Shown here piece by piece: positions 24,637-35,477 of a stretch of DNA of 56,000 nt. The notes beneath the pieces are model-generated. The model was not told where the DNA came from, ran no database searches, and saw nothing but the letters and a program-made list of their open reading frames with translations. The stretch's first letter is position 1. Each line of letters starts with the position of its first letter. The position numbers and the translations under genes are program-made. Source of the DNA: Cryptomeria japonica (lineage: Eukaryota > Streptophyta > Pinopsida > Cupressales > Cupressaceae); the NCBI RefSeq assembly GCF_030272615.1, contig NC_081413.1, positions 719,223,867 through 719,279,866 on the forward strand, written 5' to 3'.

Positions 24637-26136
24637 CTATAGGTTCCTCTTCCTACATTCAAACATTCTATGGCCAAGACCATTGCAGTTATGACAAATA
24701 ACATTTGCATAATCGGGAGAGGGGACATGTATATATCTATTCTTGGATACATTTTGTTCATACAGATGATGTCCATGAGATCCTATATTATTATTTCTAG
24801 ATCTCTTTCTACATTCCTCTTCCCTATGGCCATAAGCATTATATGCAAAACAGTAACCAGTAAATGATGGCATATGACTTACAAATTTATTTTTCCATGC
24901 ATGAGGAGATCTTACCAGTTTTGCATCTCCATTTCTTCTTCTTTGAGAATGGATCCTTGGTTGTCCATTCTGTGCAACTCTTCCATCTGGTCTCTTTTTC
25001 TCCCACATTTTCTTTCCTTTGGGATTTGCTTTTCTCCTTCTTCTTGCAACACCAATCATCCTTTTTGTTTGCAAGTCTTCACCAGTTGTATCTAGATCAA
25101 CCTTCTTCCGGGGAGCATTTCTCACTGAGAAGGTTTGGCCTTTGTTCTCCGCATTTGAGGAGACAACCAGAATGTCATTGTGGGGAACATTCTTGCTAGT
25201 GGAGCATTCACCGACACCACAACCCAAACCTTCAGTGTCCTTGGCATGCTTTTGTTTTTTTAGTATTTTGTCCAAGGCATCACTGCTTCCGTCAAACCGA
25301 ATTCTCACCTTGAGCTCATCTTGACACTTCTCAAGGTCTTTTTGGAGAACCTCCATTTCTCCAAGAAACTTTTGATTTTCTTCATTCTTCACTTCTAGCC
25401 TAGATGCTAGATCATCACACCGACACTCCTTGGTGCCTTCTTCTTGAGTCTTCAACTTTGAGATGCATTTCTTAGATTTCTCAAGGCATTTGATTAACTA
25501 GTTTTGCTCCACTATAGAAACATTCTTGAATATCTTGTATTCCTTTCTTACTCTATTGAGTTCTTCAAGGGCATTTACAAGTTCACCTTCAAGGTCAACT
25601 TATGCTTCTTCTTCTTCACCTTCATTATCACTCCCAAACACATCTAGTTGATGGGATCTATTTTCCCTATCACTTTCAGATGTGTGCTCCTCATCTTCAA
25701 ATTCTTGAGCCATGAAGAGGTGGGTTCCTTCATCTTCATTGTTGTAGCTGCTAACAGATCCACCTTCAATATCTGTACATGTATCTGCTGCATAGTTCTT
25801 CTCACTTCCACATACTGATCCAATGGTGTAGGGTTCATTTCCATACAACTTCCTTAGTCTATCCTATAGGCTCTTTGTCGATTTACACTTATCCACCTAT
25901 GAAGAAACATCACTGGTGAGACCACTGAATATGGCCTTCATGGATTCTTCATTGCACAAGCATCTTATTTCTTCTTCAGATCCAGTGGGAGGACTAACAT
26001 TTCTAGGGAGATCAGTAACAACAAACATCCATACATCAAACCCTAGAGAGGATAGGAAGAATTCCATTCTGTAACTCCTAATTGAATAGTTTGCACCACC
26101 AAACACAAGAGCACGAATTGACACTAAACAAACCAT
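24637..26136 (-). pseudogene. gag: copia-type gag with coiled coil and two zinc knuckles
   Basis: The minus frame from 26,136 shows the copia gag start ALVFGGANYSIRSYRMEFFL and FDVWMFVV, then AIFSGLTSDVSS and, after a TAG, VDKCKSTKSL, TAG, DRLRKLYGNE (UBN2-like). An acidic stretch (EDEEHTSESDRENR, EGEEEEA) and a coiled coil (EVKNEENQKFLGEMEVLQ) follow. Two knuckles end it: YCFAYNAYGHREEEC (second Cys replaced) and CHNCNGLGHRMFEC. It would bind and package element RNA. Stops: TAG twice near 25,880, TAA at 25,600, TAG near 25,500. Confidence 0.8.
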
Positions 26137-26195
26137 TGTGTCCTTAGGCTAGAATCTACCCAAGCTGGAGAAAGCTCATCTAGTTGGGAACAAAG

Positions 26196-26207
26196 GCTCT
26201 GATACCA
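26196..26207 (-). other. primer-binding site, tRNA-Met type
   Basis: The minus strand reads TGGTATCAGAGC two bases from the LTR end at 26,210. This complements the 3' end of plant initiator tRNA-Met and is the standard copia primer site. It fixes the minus-strand orientation of the gag-only element. Confidence 0.9.
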
Positions 26208-26209
26208 AT

Positions 26210-27625
26210 TGTTAGACACAATGCACCACTAAGAGGGGGAGGGGGTGAATTAGTGGTCTTCAAATCTTTTCCCTTTAGCTATCCTTAGGGAGCATACTAG
26301 TTTATGGATCACACACAATACAAACTTACTGGTTAGTGGGGAGACCAACACAAATCCAATCACACAAGGGACATCATATAACACTAGCATATACAAGGAA
26401 AACCCAAGATGGGAAAAACCTCGGTGAGAAATGCTGCTGGAGTCTATCGCTCCAATCCAACCTCACAATGAAAAAATAGTTATAAAGTTTAGGGAACCAA
26501 CCCAAGGAGCACCAACCCCTGAATTTAGGGCACCAACCCAAGGAGATACAACCCCTACCTAATTTATGGGCTACAACCCAAAGGAGCACCAACCCCTATC
26601 TTTAGGGTACCAACCCAAGGAGCTACAACCCCTACACTGAGCTACAACTCAGTGTTCACAATATAAGCATCAAATACAAAAGTAATTATCTTGTTACAAG
26701 TGAGTCTTGCAACCTTATCATATATTTTTCTCTGGCGATGAGATACCTTCTCTACTACACTGACTCACTCTTCTTGTTGCTCTCACCGAATCTTCTCATC
26801 GCTGCTCTACTCTTCACTGGTTCCACTCTCTATCGGTTCTCTATGTACCTTCTCTGTAGCCTCCTTCACTTCTTCTCCACTAGTATGAATACTATTGGTT
26901 CTTCTCTCCAACTAGTTGAACGCTTCAACTAGGTTCTCCCATACTCCCACTCACTTCTCATATGCTTGTTGAGCACTTGGCTGATTTCCTCTTACTTGCA
27001 GAATTCTCCCACTTCGTAGTAGCACAATGATCTTCTTTACAACAACAATAAATAATCTCTTTGGCCTTCATACTTATAGCTCAAACTTCCCACCAAATCC
27101 CAATTCAAAAACCAGGCGGTTAGGGTTTCCTCACCGCCCTCGAGGCAAACCAAATCCAATCAGATCTTGCTTGATTTGATCTCCATGACATCCATTTGTT
27201 CATCTCTGCCATTGATGCACCTTCAAATACACATTTTCCAAATATAGGAAACACAATCCTCTACCTAGACCTGCATCTGTCAAACCACCATTAATGCATC
27301 TATTGTTTGCTTCTCGAGGTCATCTTACAATTTGATCTTCTTGCTTTGATCTAGGAACAACCACTCCTTGATTCTTCTTTGTTGTTAATTCTCCCTCGAG
27401 CCACATGCTTCTGATTTGATCCACAAATCACGGGATCCATATTTAGTGAACCCCTATTGAGATACCTAACTCCACATGACACTTCACTAACCTTTGTGAG
27501 TTTGCCACCTTGACCCCATGTGGCATTCACATCAACCAACTGTTGACTTGGATCTTTATGTTGGTCCAGATAGGATCATCAACCAAAATACTCTACTGGT
27601 TCCACTTTCTTGCTGGTTTAGTAAC
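26210..27625 (-). repeat. 5' LTR of gag-only element, segment 1 of 3
   Basis: Matches 21,207 to about 22,585. Interrupted after TTAGTAAC by the Ty3 gag-protease element. Confidence 0.85.
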
Positions 27626-28832
27626 TGTAAAGCGGAAAATCGCGGTCGAACCCTAGTTGGTCTCCCCTCTTCTAACTCCGAGGAGAGAGAAGGGAGGTTC
27701 GCTAGGATTCGATGGGTTTTCACTTAGGGGAGAGACTTTACATTCAAAAGAGGGGTTGAAACTCATAAGATTCAATCCCACACAATGTAAGATTGGATGC
27801 TAAATGAATTTCAAGGGTTAGGAAAGCAAGGCTACCCTCTTTTGTAAAGAATGTTGATTAAGGAAATTAAGCTAAGCATGCATAGAAAGTCATAAAGATT
27901 CACTTATAAACTGAGTTCGGGTTATAGGATGAAGCTGCGGACCTAGAATTAGCAGTAAAATGTCGATACGGTGCTGTCCTACAAATTTGAGCAAAAGTTG
28001 TCAGGACGATGGCGCCCGGCGCCACGGTCCTCCAAAAAATCCGTGAAACGAAGGGGGATCTGTTCGTCTCGGCACAAGGATTCCAGATCTTCAATCTCAG
28101 CCGCGTACCTGCAACCTACACACAGAAAAGCGAAGACAATTGGGGGGTTAGGGATTAGGGGTTTGCCTTTAGGTCAAACCCCGGTTTTGGAATTAACCAA
28201 GAAATGAGCAAGTGCTGTAAATGTAAATGACTGTAATGTAAAACAAGTACTAATACCTTGTTCTAAGGATGTTTGTATCCTTATGTGCAAAGGTTTAGAT
28301 GTTGTATGTTGTATGTTGTAGTAATATGTTATATGTGATCTCCTCTTCAATGGTTGAATCCTTGACTTGAATGCAACACTTAGCCTTGAATGGAGACTTG
28401 AAATGATCAATTGCTTGAATGCTTGAATGCTTGAATGTTTGAGTATAGTTTCCACGCTTTTGCACATATCCTCTTCATATCTAAATGAGAGAGAAAAATG
28501 TAGTTTATATACTTGTCAATTAGGGCTGATAGACTGATTTTCCCGACCTTAGGCCGACCAGGGAAGTATATTTCCAAATTGCAATCAAAAAGACCCGAGC
28601 CCCTTAGGAGACCGGGCCCAAAATAGGACCCAGGGACCAGGGCGCTGGGCGCTCTGGTCCCACCTCCGGGACAGCGGGGTGCAAGGAGGTTCAGGCCAAT
28701 GGTGCTTGAAAAATGCAGTTTTCAGTGTCGTGAGCAAGTTTTGGGGTATCCATTCAGGTTGCGTGTTGCGTCGCCATCGTGAAGACCGAAATGCAGTCAA
28801 AATTGCAAGTGTCACAATTTTAGGACGCTACA
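27626..28832 (-). repeat. 3' LTR of Ty3 gag-protease element
   Basis: 1,207 bp. Minus strand starts TGTAGCGTCC and ends CCGCTTTACA. It contains one copy of the 27-base hairpin unit (28,634-28,660) and a second GC-rich hairpin (28,004-28,030). Confidence 0.9.
28004..28030. repeat. GC-rich hairpin in LTR (also 34,587-34,613)
   Basis: GGACGATGGCGCC and GGCGCCACGGTCC face each other with a one-base loop; 11 of 13 positions pair. The same sequence lies in both LTRs. Related hairpins occur in the 31-bp repeats and twice in the leader. Confidence 0.7.
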
Positions 28833-29572
28833 TTTAGCCCCCACTTTAGCGGGAGTATGTATGCTCATACTTCCGATAAAGTACAAGGAAACAACGTTGA
28901 AAGACTTTCACCACGTCAAGGAGGCAAGATACACCAAGCCCTCAGTGGACTAAGGATCTTACGAATTCGATTGACAAAGTAAAAGGGAAAATCACGAGGG
29001 AGAACCATGACTGTCAGTAGTAAGGTCCCTCACTATGAGTCATGCAAAAGAAATACCAAAAATTTTCAAGGCAAAGCTAAGTTCGCCAAGAAATTTTCAA
29101 GTATGTTGAAAGGATAGACAGGGTGTATGCCCCCCTATGTTAAAGCGATCGCACATGCCTCAACGGGGGTGATTGTTTTAACGTAGTGATACACATAAGA
29201 AATGAGAAAGGAAAGGAGCACGTTATCGCAAAGATTTAGCCCCCAAGTGTGAGATAAACCCAAGGATAATAGACACAAAACACAAAGCACAAGGTAACTT
29301 TGCTTTCCTTGGGGTTAGTATGCTATATGATAATTCATGTATATATCATATGGATGTATGCATAATTGTTCTTCATCCCCCAATCAAGGAAGGTCACCTA
29401 GAAGAAGGGAACACATGTGTCTTTTGAGTCAACATGAGAGAGACCAAAGAGATCTCAATGCTTTGCATCGTCCTCAAGTAGACAACACTAAGGATGACAA
29501 ATAGAAGAATGAGAATAACATATAGAAGAAGTAACAAAAGGGAGGGGGAGAGAATCTGCCATGCTAATGTAA
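28833..29572 (-). other. 3' untranslated region and polypurine tract
   Basis: No ORF of note. The polypurine tract AAAGTGGGGGCTAAA (minus strand) abuts the 3' LTR at 28,833. A possible RNA pseudoknot lies at 29,131-29,182. This is where pol would be in an autonomous element; no pol motif is visible. Confidence 0.7.
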
Positions 29573-32500
29573 CTAGTCTAGCACGTCATCTACCCCTCGA
29601 TCTTGCTGATCAATGTTTCGGGAAGGCAGGGAACACGCTAGAGGAGGAACATCCAACACAGCAGATGGAGCTATCACAAGATCCAAACAAGGGCTATGTT
29701 CATGTTCCAAGCCACATTGTTCTTGTCTAGGAGCTAGGATAAGTGCTTTAGAAAATTCATTAGATAAATGGTTATCAACATCAACAAGTTCATATTCACT
29801 ATCAGAATCAAGAGGAGTAACATTTTCATCATGCATAACATTTTCATCTATATCATCATCAAGATTTATAAAAATAGGATCTTTAACTCGCACAGGATCA
29901 AGACCATCATGCATCTTATGTTTAGGAGATTTAGGCTCAATATCCGGCTGAGGAGAAAATGGAATAATGCTTGTTGAAGGTGTTTTTGGAGATTGTAAAG
30001 TTTGAGAAGCAGCTGCTTGAGCCCTAAGACAACGCTTTCGTCGGCATTCCCGTGCAGAACGATTACATCTAGTCTTAGTAGGAAGTGTAGAAGATAGAGG
30101 AGGAGGAATGTTCTCATCCTTATCACTTGGATGTTTAGGTTGTGGTCTCTTAGGCTGGATAATAGGAGAAGAAGAAGGTCTCTTCTCTCTATAGAAGGCA
30201 GGAGGAGGAACTGCTCCATATAAGGGAAGAATTTTTGGTTTAGGAAGAAGACCAAGTCCATCATGACGAGGAGGTATAGGTCTACTTTTAGAAGATTTAT
30301 TAGGCATAGACATAGTCACATCCATGGGGACGGGTTGGGAATCTTCTTGGGGAAAGACATTAGTTTTGTCTTTCAAAGGAAGAATTTCCTTCTCAAGAAT
30401 GATAGGAATGTCAAGTTTAGGTGTTCTAGGTTCACTTAGAGATAGGATCATATCTGTTTTCCACTTTTGATAAGATTTAAAAAGATGATCACTTCGCGGA
30501 GGAAGAGATTGGAATTGTTTAGGCCAAAAGTAATCAAATGGAACACTAGAGGTTCTTTCGGCTGGTTTAAAGAGACTATGATTGACAGTAACAACTTCAC
30601 CATTATGGGAAAATTTTAAACACTTATGAATAGGAGAAGCAATAGCTTTCATGGAAGATAGCCAAGGATAGCCAAGCTTCACACGAAATTGTTCGGAAGA
30701 AGGAATAATAGCAAAGTTCACATCAAGAGATTTATTATGGACCTCAATAGGCAATGTAATAGAACCAATTGCAGGAGAAGAAAATGCATCAAATAGTTTC
30801 ACAATCACATCTGTTTTGTCATAGATCACTTGATTCAATTGCAAAGTAAAAAGAAATTCTTCAGTAATAACATTAACCATGCATGAAGGATCAATAAGCA
30901 CTCCACGGCAAGGTGTATTCTTGACTTTTGCAACTATGTATAAAGGACCATCAGGTGCCCTAATGGTTTCACTAGAATCAAATGTGATGGAAGGTTCTTC
31001 AGGGATTTCTTGCTGCTCTACAAAGTTAATCACATTTGGAGTCATAGACACAAGACCATCAGATGAGAAAGAGGAATCATTAGCCTCAATCGCATTAGAG
31101 GTATGAGAAGTATGAGAAGGTAATGGATCAGTGAAAATCTGAAGATTTTGGTTAGGAGGAGCTACAGATGTGTTTCCTTTATCATTCACTCCAGAAACAG
31201 AAATAGTATTATTATCAATCAAATCTTGAATTTTACCCTTTAAAGAAAAGCATTTTTCAGTATCATGACCAGGTTGACGATGAAAATGACAAAAAGCTTT
31301 ATGATCAAAATAAGGCGAAGTAATCTTTGCAGGATCAATTTGTCTTACAGGAGGAAGAGTAAGCACATTTTGTCCCAATAACTTATTCATAATATCATGC
31401 AATGATTCATTCAAAGGAGTATACTTTCTTTCTTTTCTGAAAAATTTAGAAATAGGAGGCACACCTGATGCTGCATTCACATTGTTGTTGATGATGTTTT
31501 CATTGAATTTGATGGAATCTCTATTCGGTTTAAACTTCCCAAATGGTTGTTGACTACTATCACCCTTATCACTCGGAGCCATAGGATGTGATTGTTCCAT
31601 TTGACTCACAGTCAGTTGATAATTGTGAAGAGTGGCACACAACTGTTGGAAAGAAGTAAACTCAGAAAACAGAAGTTTATCTCGAATATCTTTTTGCAAA
31701 TTAGAAATAAAGATTCTTTGAATATCATTATCAGGCACTGGAAAAGAAATTTGAGTATACAAATGCTTATATCTACCAATGAAATCAGTCACTTTTTCTT
31801 TAACACCTTGTTTACAATGCATTAAATCAATCAAAGTAACTTTAGGACTTATATTGTTTTGAAATTGTTGAATGAAAGCATTTGCAAGTTGTTCGAAAGA
31901 AGTAATAGAATAAAAAGGCAACGAGCAATACCATTGTAGGGCTTTGTCTCTTAATGTTCTAGTGAATAGTTTTGCAAGCAACCTTTGGTCATAAGCAAAA
32001 TCAGTACATATTGTTTGAAAAGTCTTAACATGTGTTAGAGGATCTCCTTTACCATTATAAAGTTCCAAATGCGGGATTTCAACATGTTTAGGAGGGATAG
32101 CTTGAACAATGTCAAGAGAAAGTGGGCTCGCAACATCAAATGTGGGCACACTAAACTTAGATTGATTTATAGAGGCAATTTGTTGCTGTAGAGAAGAGAC
32201 AGTTTGTGCAAGATTATTAATGGTAGCTTCAGTCGAAGAGTTCATATTAGGTGTGTTAGATTGAGATGGAGGTGTGATGTTATTGAAAGAAGGTAAAGAG
32301 TAAGGTGGTGGGACCCTATGATAGTCAACCATAGGGGATGATTGGATAGGAGGAACACTACAAGGAGGAATGGAATGGTTAAATGAATTGCCCCCTTGCA
32401 TCATGTTCATTTGTGAAGATGTAATAGGAACACTTATTGAAGGAATGAATGAAGAAGTCAGATTGAATGAAGGAATAGGGTTAATTGAAGAAGGAGGATT

Positions 32501-33025
32501 GCCCCCATGACTAGTGATCATAGGAGGAATGTCTTGTATAGAGGTAGCCATGATGTTTGATGTAAAGGTAGGTAAACTAGCAATAGAAGTGGTCAAAGGA
32601 ATAGAATGATTGACTTGTGTAGGAGGTTGTGTATAACCTAAAGTTTCGGCACAACTCTTCATAGGCATCACATTTGAATCCACAATGTGTGCAATACCAC
32701 GCAAAATATCAATTCCATTCTTATCACTTTGAAGCATACGTTTTAGACCCTCAATTAAAGGAAGAGCTTGACTATCGGGATACTCATGAGACATCCATTG
32801 GTGAAAATCATCAAATTGGTTATCCAATTTGGAAAGTTGTTCAACAGAAACTTCATGGGGAGCTTCTTCATCATTAGGAGGATTAGAGGAATTACCCATG
32901 TCCTCGTTAAAAAGGTTACTCAAATTAGGTTCCATCTCCTCAGTAGTTAAACCTCGGAAAGACTTAATTCTACGGCTTCGTCTAATGGGAATAGTGTAAG
33001 TAGGGCTTATTGTTGTAAAACTCAT
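29573..33025 (-). CDS. gag: intact Ty3 Gag-protease polyprotein, 1,150 aa
   Basis: True ATG at 33,025, TAG at 29,573, no internal stop. The N-terminus is basic then acidic; a long Pro/Ser-rich segment (about 130-280) precedes the gag capsid core: HLELYNGKGDPLTHVKTF, ALQWYCSLPFYSITSFEQL, TDFIGRYKHLY. A zinc-binding motif CHFHRQPGHDTEKC follows at about 590. A protease-like fold near 700-830 (YIVAKVKNTPCRGVLID, VKLGYPWLSSMKAI) has DPSC where D-S/T-G or DGGS is expected, so catalysis is doubtful. The C-terminal 300 residues are Pro-rich and low-complexity, ending acidic. It should form particles that package element RNA; protease, RT and integrase would have to come from another element. The family assignment to Tat-type Ty3 is from the gag and zinc pattern. 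Confidence 0.9.
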   Translation of the reverse strand: MSFTTISPTYTIPIRRSRRIKSFRGLTTEEMEPNLSNLFNEDMGNSSNPPNDEEAPHEVSVEQLSKLDNQFDDFHQWMSHEYPDSQALPLIEGLKRMLQSDKNGIDILRGIAHIVDSNVMPMKSCAETLGYTQPPTQVNHSIPLTTSIASLPTFTSNIMATSIQDIPPMITSHGGNPPSSINPIPSFNLTSSFIPSISVPITSSQMNMMQGGNSFNHSIPPCSVPPIQSSPMVDYHRVPPPYSLPSFNNITPPSQSNTPNMNSSTEATINNLAQTVSSLQQQIASINQSKFSVPTFDVASPLSLDIVQAIPPKHVEIPHLELYNGKGDPLTHVKTFQTICTDFAYDQRLLAKLFTRTLRDKALQWYCSLPFYSITSFEQLANAFIQQFQNNISPKVTLIDLMHCKQGVKEKVTDFIGRYKHLYTQISFPVPDNDIQRIFISNLQKDIRDKLLFSEFTSFQQLCATLHNYQLTVSQMEQSHPMAPSDKGDSSQQPFGKFKPNRDSIKFNENIINNNVNAASGVPPISKFFRKERKYTPLNESLHDIMNKLLGQNVLTLPPVRQIDPAKITSPYFDHKAFCHFHRQPGHDTEKCFSLKGKIQDLIDNNTISVSGVNDKGNTSVAPPNQNLQIFTDPLPSHTSHTSNAIEANDSSFSSDGLVSMTPNVINFVEQQEIPEEPSITFDSSETIRAPDGPLYIVAKVKNTPCRGVLIDPSCMVNVITEEFLFTLQLNQVIYDKTDVIVKLFDAFSSPAIGSITLPIEVHNKSLDVNFAIIPSSEQFRVKLGYPWLSSMKAIASPIHKCLKFSHNGEVVTVNHSLFKPAERTSSVPFDYFWPKQFQSLPPRSDHLFKSYQKWKTDMILSLSEPRTPKLDIPIILEKEILPLKDKTNVFPQEDSQPVPMDVTMSMPNKSSKSRPIPPRHDGLGLLPKPKILPLYGAVPPPAFYREKRPSSSPIIQPKRPQPKHPSDKDENIPPPLSSTLPTKTRCNRSARECRRKRCLRAQAAASQTLQSPKTPSTSIIPFSPQPDIEPKSPKHKMHDGLDPVRVKDPIFINLDDDIDENVMHDENVTPLDSDSEYELVDVDNHLSNEFSKALILAPRQEQCGLEHEHSPCLDLVIAPSAVLDVPPLACSLPSRNIDQQDRGVDDVLD

Positions 33026-34208
33026 GCACTAGAGAGAGAGAGAAGATTTTGATTTTAGAGGTAGAAATTTTTAGTAATATCAACCAATTTTCCAGATTTA
33101 AGCTGTTAAATGCAATCACAACAGTCTCCCGAAATTTTGGAAAAAATGTCCGGGACCGTGGCGCTCGGAGTGCAACACGGTCCTTGCAACTTTTTTCGAA
33201 ATTTGCAGGGATAAAAGGTATGATGATTTTAGAGCTAATCTAAAAAAATTGAGGGATTTTACGATCTGTAGATAGGCCAAATTAAAGTTGCAATCTCAAA
33301 ATTGAACCCTATCAAGATTGTCGAAAAATGCAAAATTTGAATTTTGAAAAAGAGAGGGAAACTTGAAATTTGAATTTTATGATTTTAGAGGGAATGTCAA
33401 AAGCAGTGCAAGTTTTGAAATTCAAAAATTGACTCAATTTCATGCTAAATTCAATTTTGAAAGCGGAAATTAAAGTTGTTGTAATTAGGCACCTAATTTC
33501 AAAAGTCACAAAATGCAAGAATTTGAATAAAGCACTAAAATTTTGAATGAATGCAAACACAATTTTCAGATTTAGGACAGTAAGAACACAATTTTGACAC
33601 AAAATTTCAATTTCAACAATTTTTGAATGATTAGGAGCCTTAAACCAAGCAATCACAAGACCAACTTTGACTGTTATTTTGAAAGTGTTATAATTGACAA
33701 AATCAGCCAAAATTCTAGATTTTAGCAGGAAAATACAGCAAGATCTCACTCCCGAAATTTTGAAAAAAATGTCGGGGACGATGGCGCTTGGAGTGCAACA
33801 CGGTCCTCACAACTTTTTTCCAAATTTTCAGGGATGAAAGATATTGTGATTTTATTGCAGAATCCAAAGTTACAGTTGATTTGGAGATGTTTTGATCGGT
33901 CAAATTGTCAGATAAAGGTTGAATTAAGAGGGTTTCAAAAATTAGGGTTTTGACATTTAACCACTTAATTTTAAAAATTAAAGTACAGATATGAATTGAT
34001 AATTTATAATAGAAAAGCAGATCTGACGCAAGCATTAATAATTAAACATTTCGCAAGTTCAATGTTCAAAAAAAAGAAAATTTAGGGTTTTTATGCAATC
34101 ACCTCTAAAATTTTGCAAAAGATCAAACATGGAAATGTAATAAAGGAATCAATTTTTAGATCTAATCATGAATAATCAGAAAGGATGTTCACGTCGGGTT
34201 CACCAAAA
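33026..34208 (-). other. leader with primer site and duplicated hairpin block
   Basis: The 1.2-kb 5' leader of the gag-protease element. Directly inside the LTR the minus strand reads TTTTGGTGAACCCGACGTGA, so the primer site should be TGGTGAACCCGACG...; I could not match it to a tRNA with confidence. A block of about 90 bases at 33,128-33,217 is repeated at 33,750-33,841; each has a GC-rich hairpin (GGACCGTG...CACGGTCC in the first). The rest is AT-rich and has no gene. Leader length and structure suit a packaging signal, which is inference. Confidence 0.65.
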
Positions 34209-35477
34209 TGTAAAGCGGAAAATCGCGGTCGAACCCTAGTTGGTCTCCCCTCTTCTAACTCCGAGGAGAGAGAAGGGAGGTTCGCTAGGATTCGATGGGT
34301 TTTCACTTAGGGGAGAGACTTTACATTCAAAAGAGGGGTTGAAACTCATAAGATTCAATGCCACACAATGTAAGATTGGATGCTAAATGAATTTCAAGGG
34401 TTAGGAAAGCAAGGCTACCCTCTTTTGTAAAGAATGTTGATTAAGGAAATTAAGCTAAGCATGCATAGAAAGTCATAAAGATTCGCTTATAAACTGAGTT
34501 CGGGTTATAGGATGAAGCTGCGGACCTGGAATTAGTAGTAAAATGTTGATACGGCGCTGTCCTGCAAATTTGAGCAAAAGTTGTCAGGACGATGGCGCCC
34601 GGCGCCACGGTCCTCCGAAAAATCCGCGAAACGAAGGGGGATCTGTTCGTCTCGGCACAAGGATTCCAGATCTTCAATCTCAGCCACGTACCTGCAACCT
34701 ACACACAGAAAAGCGAAGACGATTGGGGGGTTAGGGATTAGGGGTTTGCCTTTAGGTCAAACCCCAGTTTTGGAATTAACCAAGAAATGAGCAAGTGCTG
34801 TAAATGTAAATGACTGTAATGTAAAACAAGTACTAATACCTTGTTCTAAGGATGTTTGTATCCTTATGTGCAAAGGTTTAGATGTTGTATGTTGTATGTT
34901 GTAGTAATATGTTGTATGTGATCTCCTCTTCAATGGTTGAATCCTTGACTTGAATGCAACACTTAGCCTTGAATGGAGACTTGAAATGATCAATTGCTTG
35001 AATGCTTGAATGCTTGAATGTTTGAGTATAGTTTCCACGCTTTTGCACATATCCTCTTCATATCTAAATGAGAGAGAAAAATGTAGTTTATATACTTGTC
35101 AATTAGGGCTGATAGACTGATTTTCCCGACCTTAGGCCGACCAGGGAAGTATATTTCCAAATTGCAATCAAAAAGACCCGAGCCCCTTAGGAGACCGGGC
35201 CCAAAATAGGACCCAGGGACCAGGGCGCTGGGCGCTCTGGTCCTGGAGGACCAGGGCGCTGGGCACCCTTGTCCTGAGGGACCAGGGTGCTGGGCGCTCT
35301 GGTCCCACCTCTGGGATAGTGGGGTGCAAGGAGGTTTAGGCCAATGGTGCTTGAAAAATGCAGTTTTCAGTGTTGTGAGCAAGTTTTGGGGTCTCCATTC
35401 AGGTTGCGTGTTGCGTCGCCATCGTGAAGACCGAAATGCAGTCAAAATTGCAAGTGTCACAATTTTAGGACACTACA
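34209..35477 (-). repeat. 5' LTR of Ty3 gag-protease element
   Basis: 1,269 bp. Near-identical to 27,626-28,832 except for scattered transitions and two extra 31-base repeat units at 35,217-35,305. Small ORFs inside both LTRs are identical only because the LTRs are copies of each other. Confidence 0.9.
35217..35305. repeat. 31-bp palindromic tandem repeat, three units
   Basis: Units start at 35,217, 35,248 and 35,279. Each is a 27-base near-palindrome of the form GGACCAGGGCGC...GCGCTCTGGTCC plus a 4-base spacer. The other LTR has one unit only (28,634-28,660), which accounts for the whole 62-base length difference. Confidence 0.9.

Larger units (their letters stand above)
27626..35477 (-). 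mobile_element. young non-autonomous Ty3 element with gag-protease ORF only
   Basis: Flanked by exact 5-bp duplications GTAAC (27,621-27,625 and 35,478-35,482). LTRs are 27,626-28,832 and 34,209-35,477 with TGTAG...TTTACA ends on the minus strand. By eye they differ at about 20 positions (about 18 transitions) plus a 62-base length difference. This is the least decayed element in the window. It has one intact ORF, and no RT, RNase H or integrase motif in the 7.85 kb. Confidence 0.9.

Noticed and set aside
28174-28467. Small LTR ORF (97 codons), repeated at 34,757-35,050
   Set aside because: Its identity in both places follows from LTR duplication; no domain and low-complexity LTR sequence.
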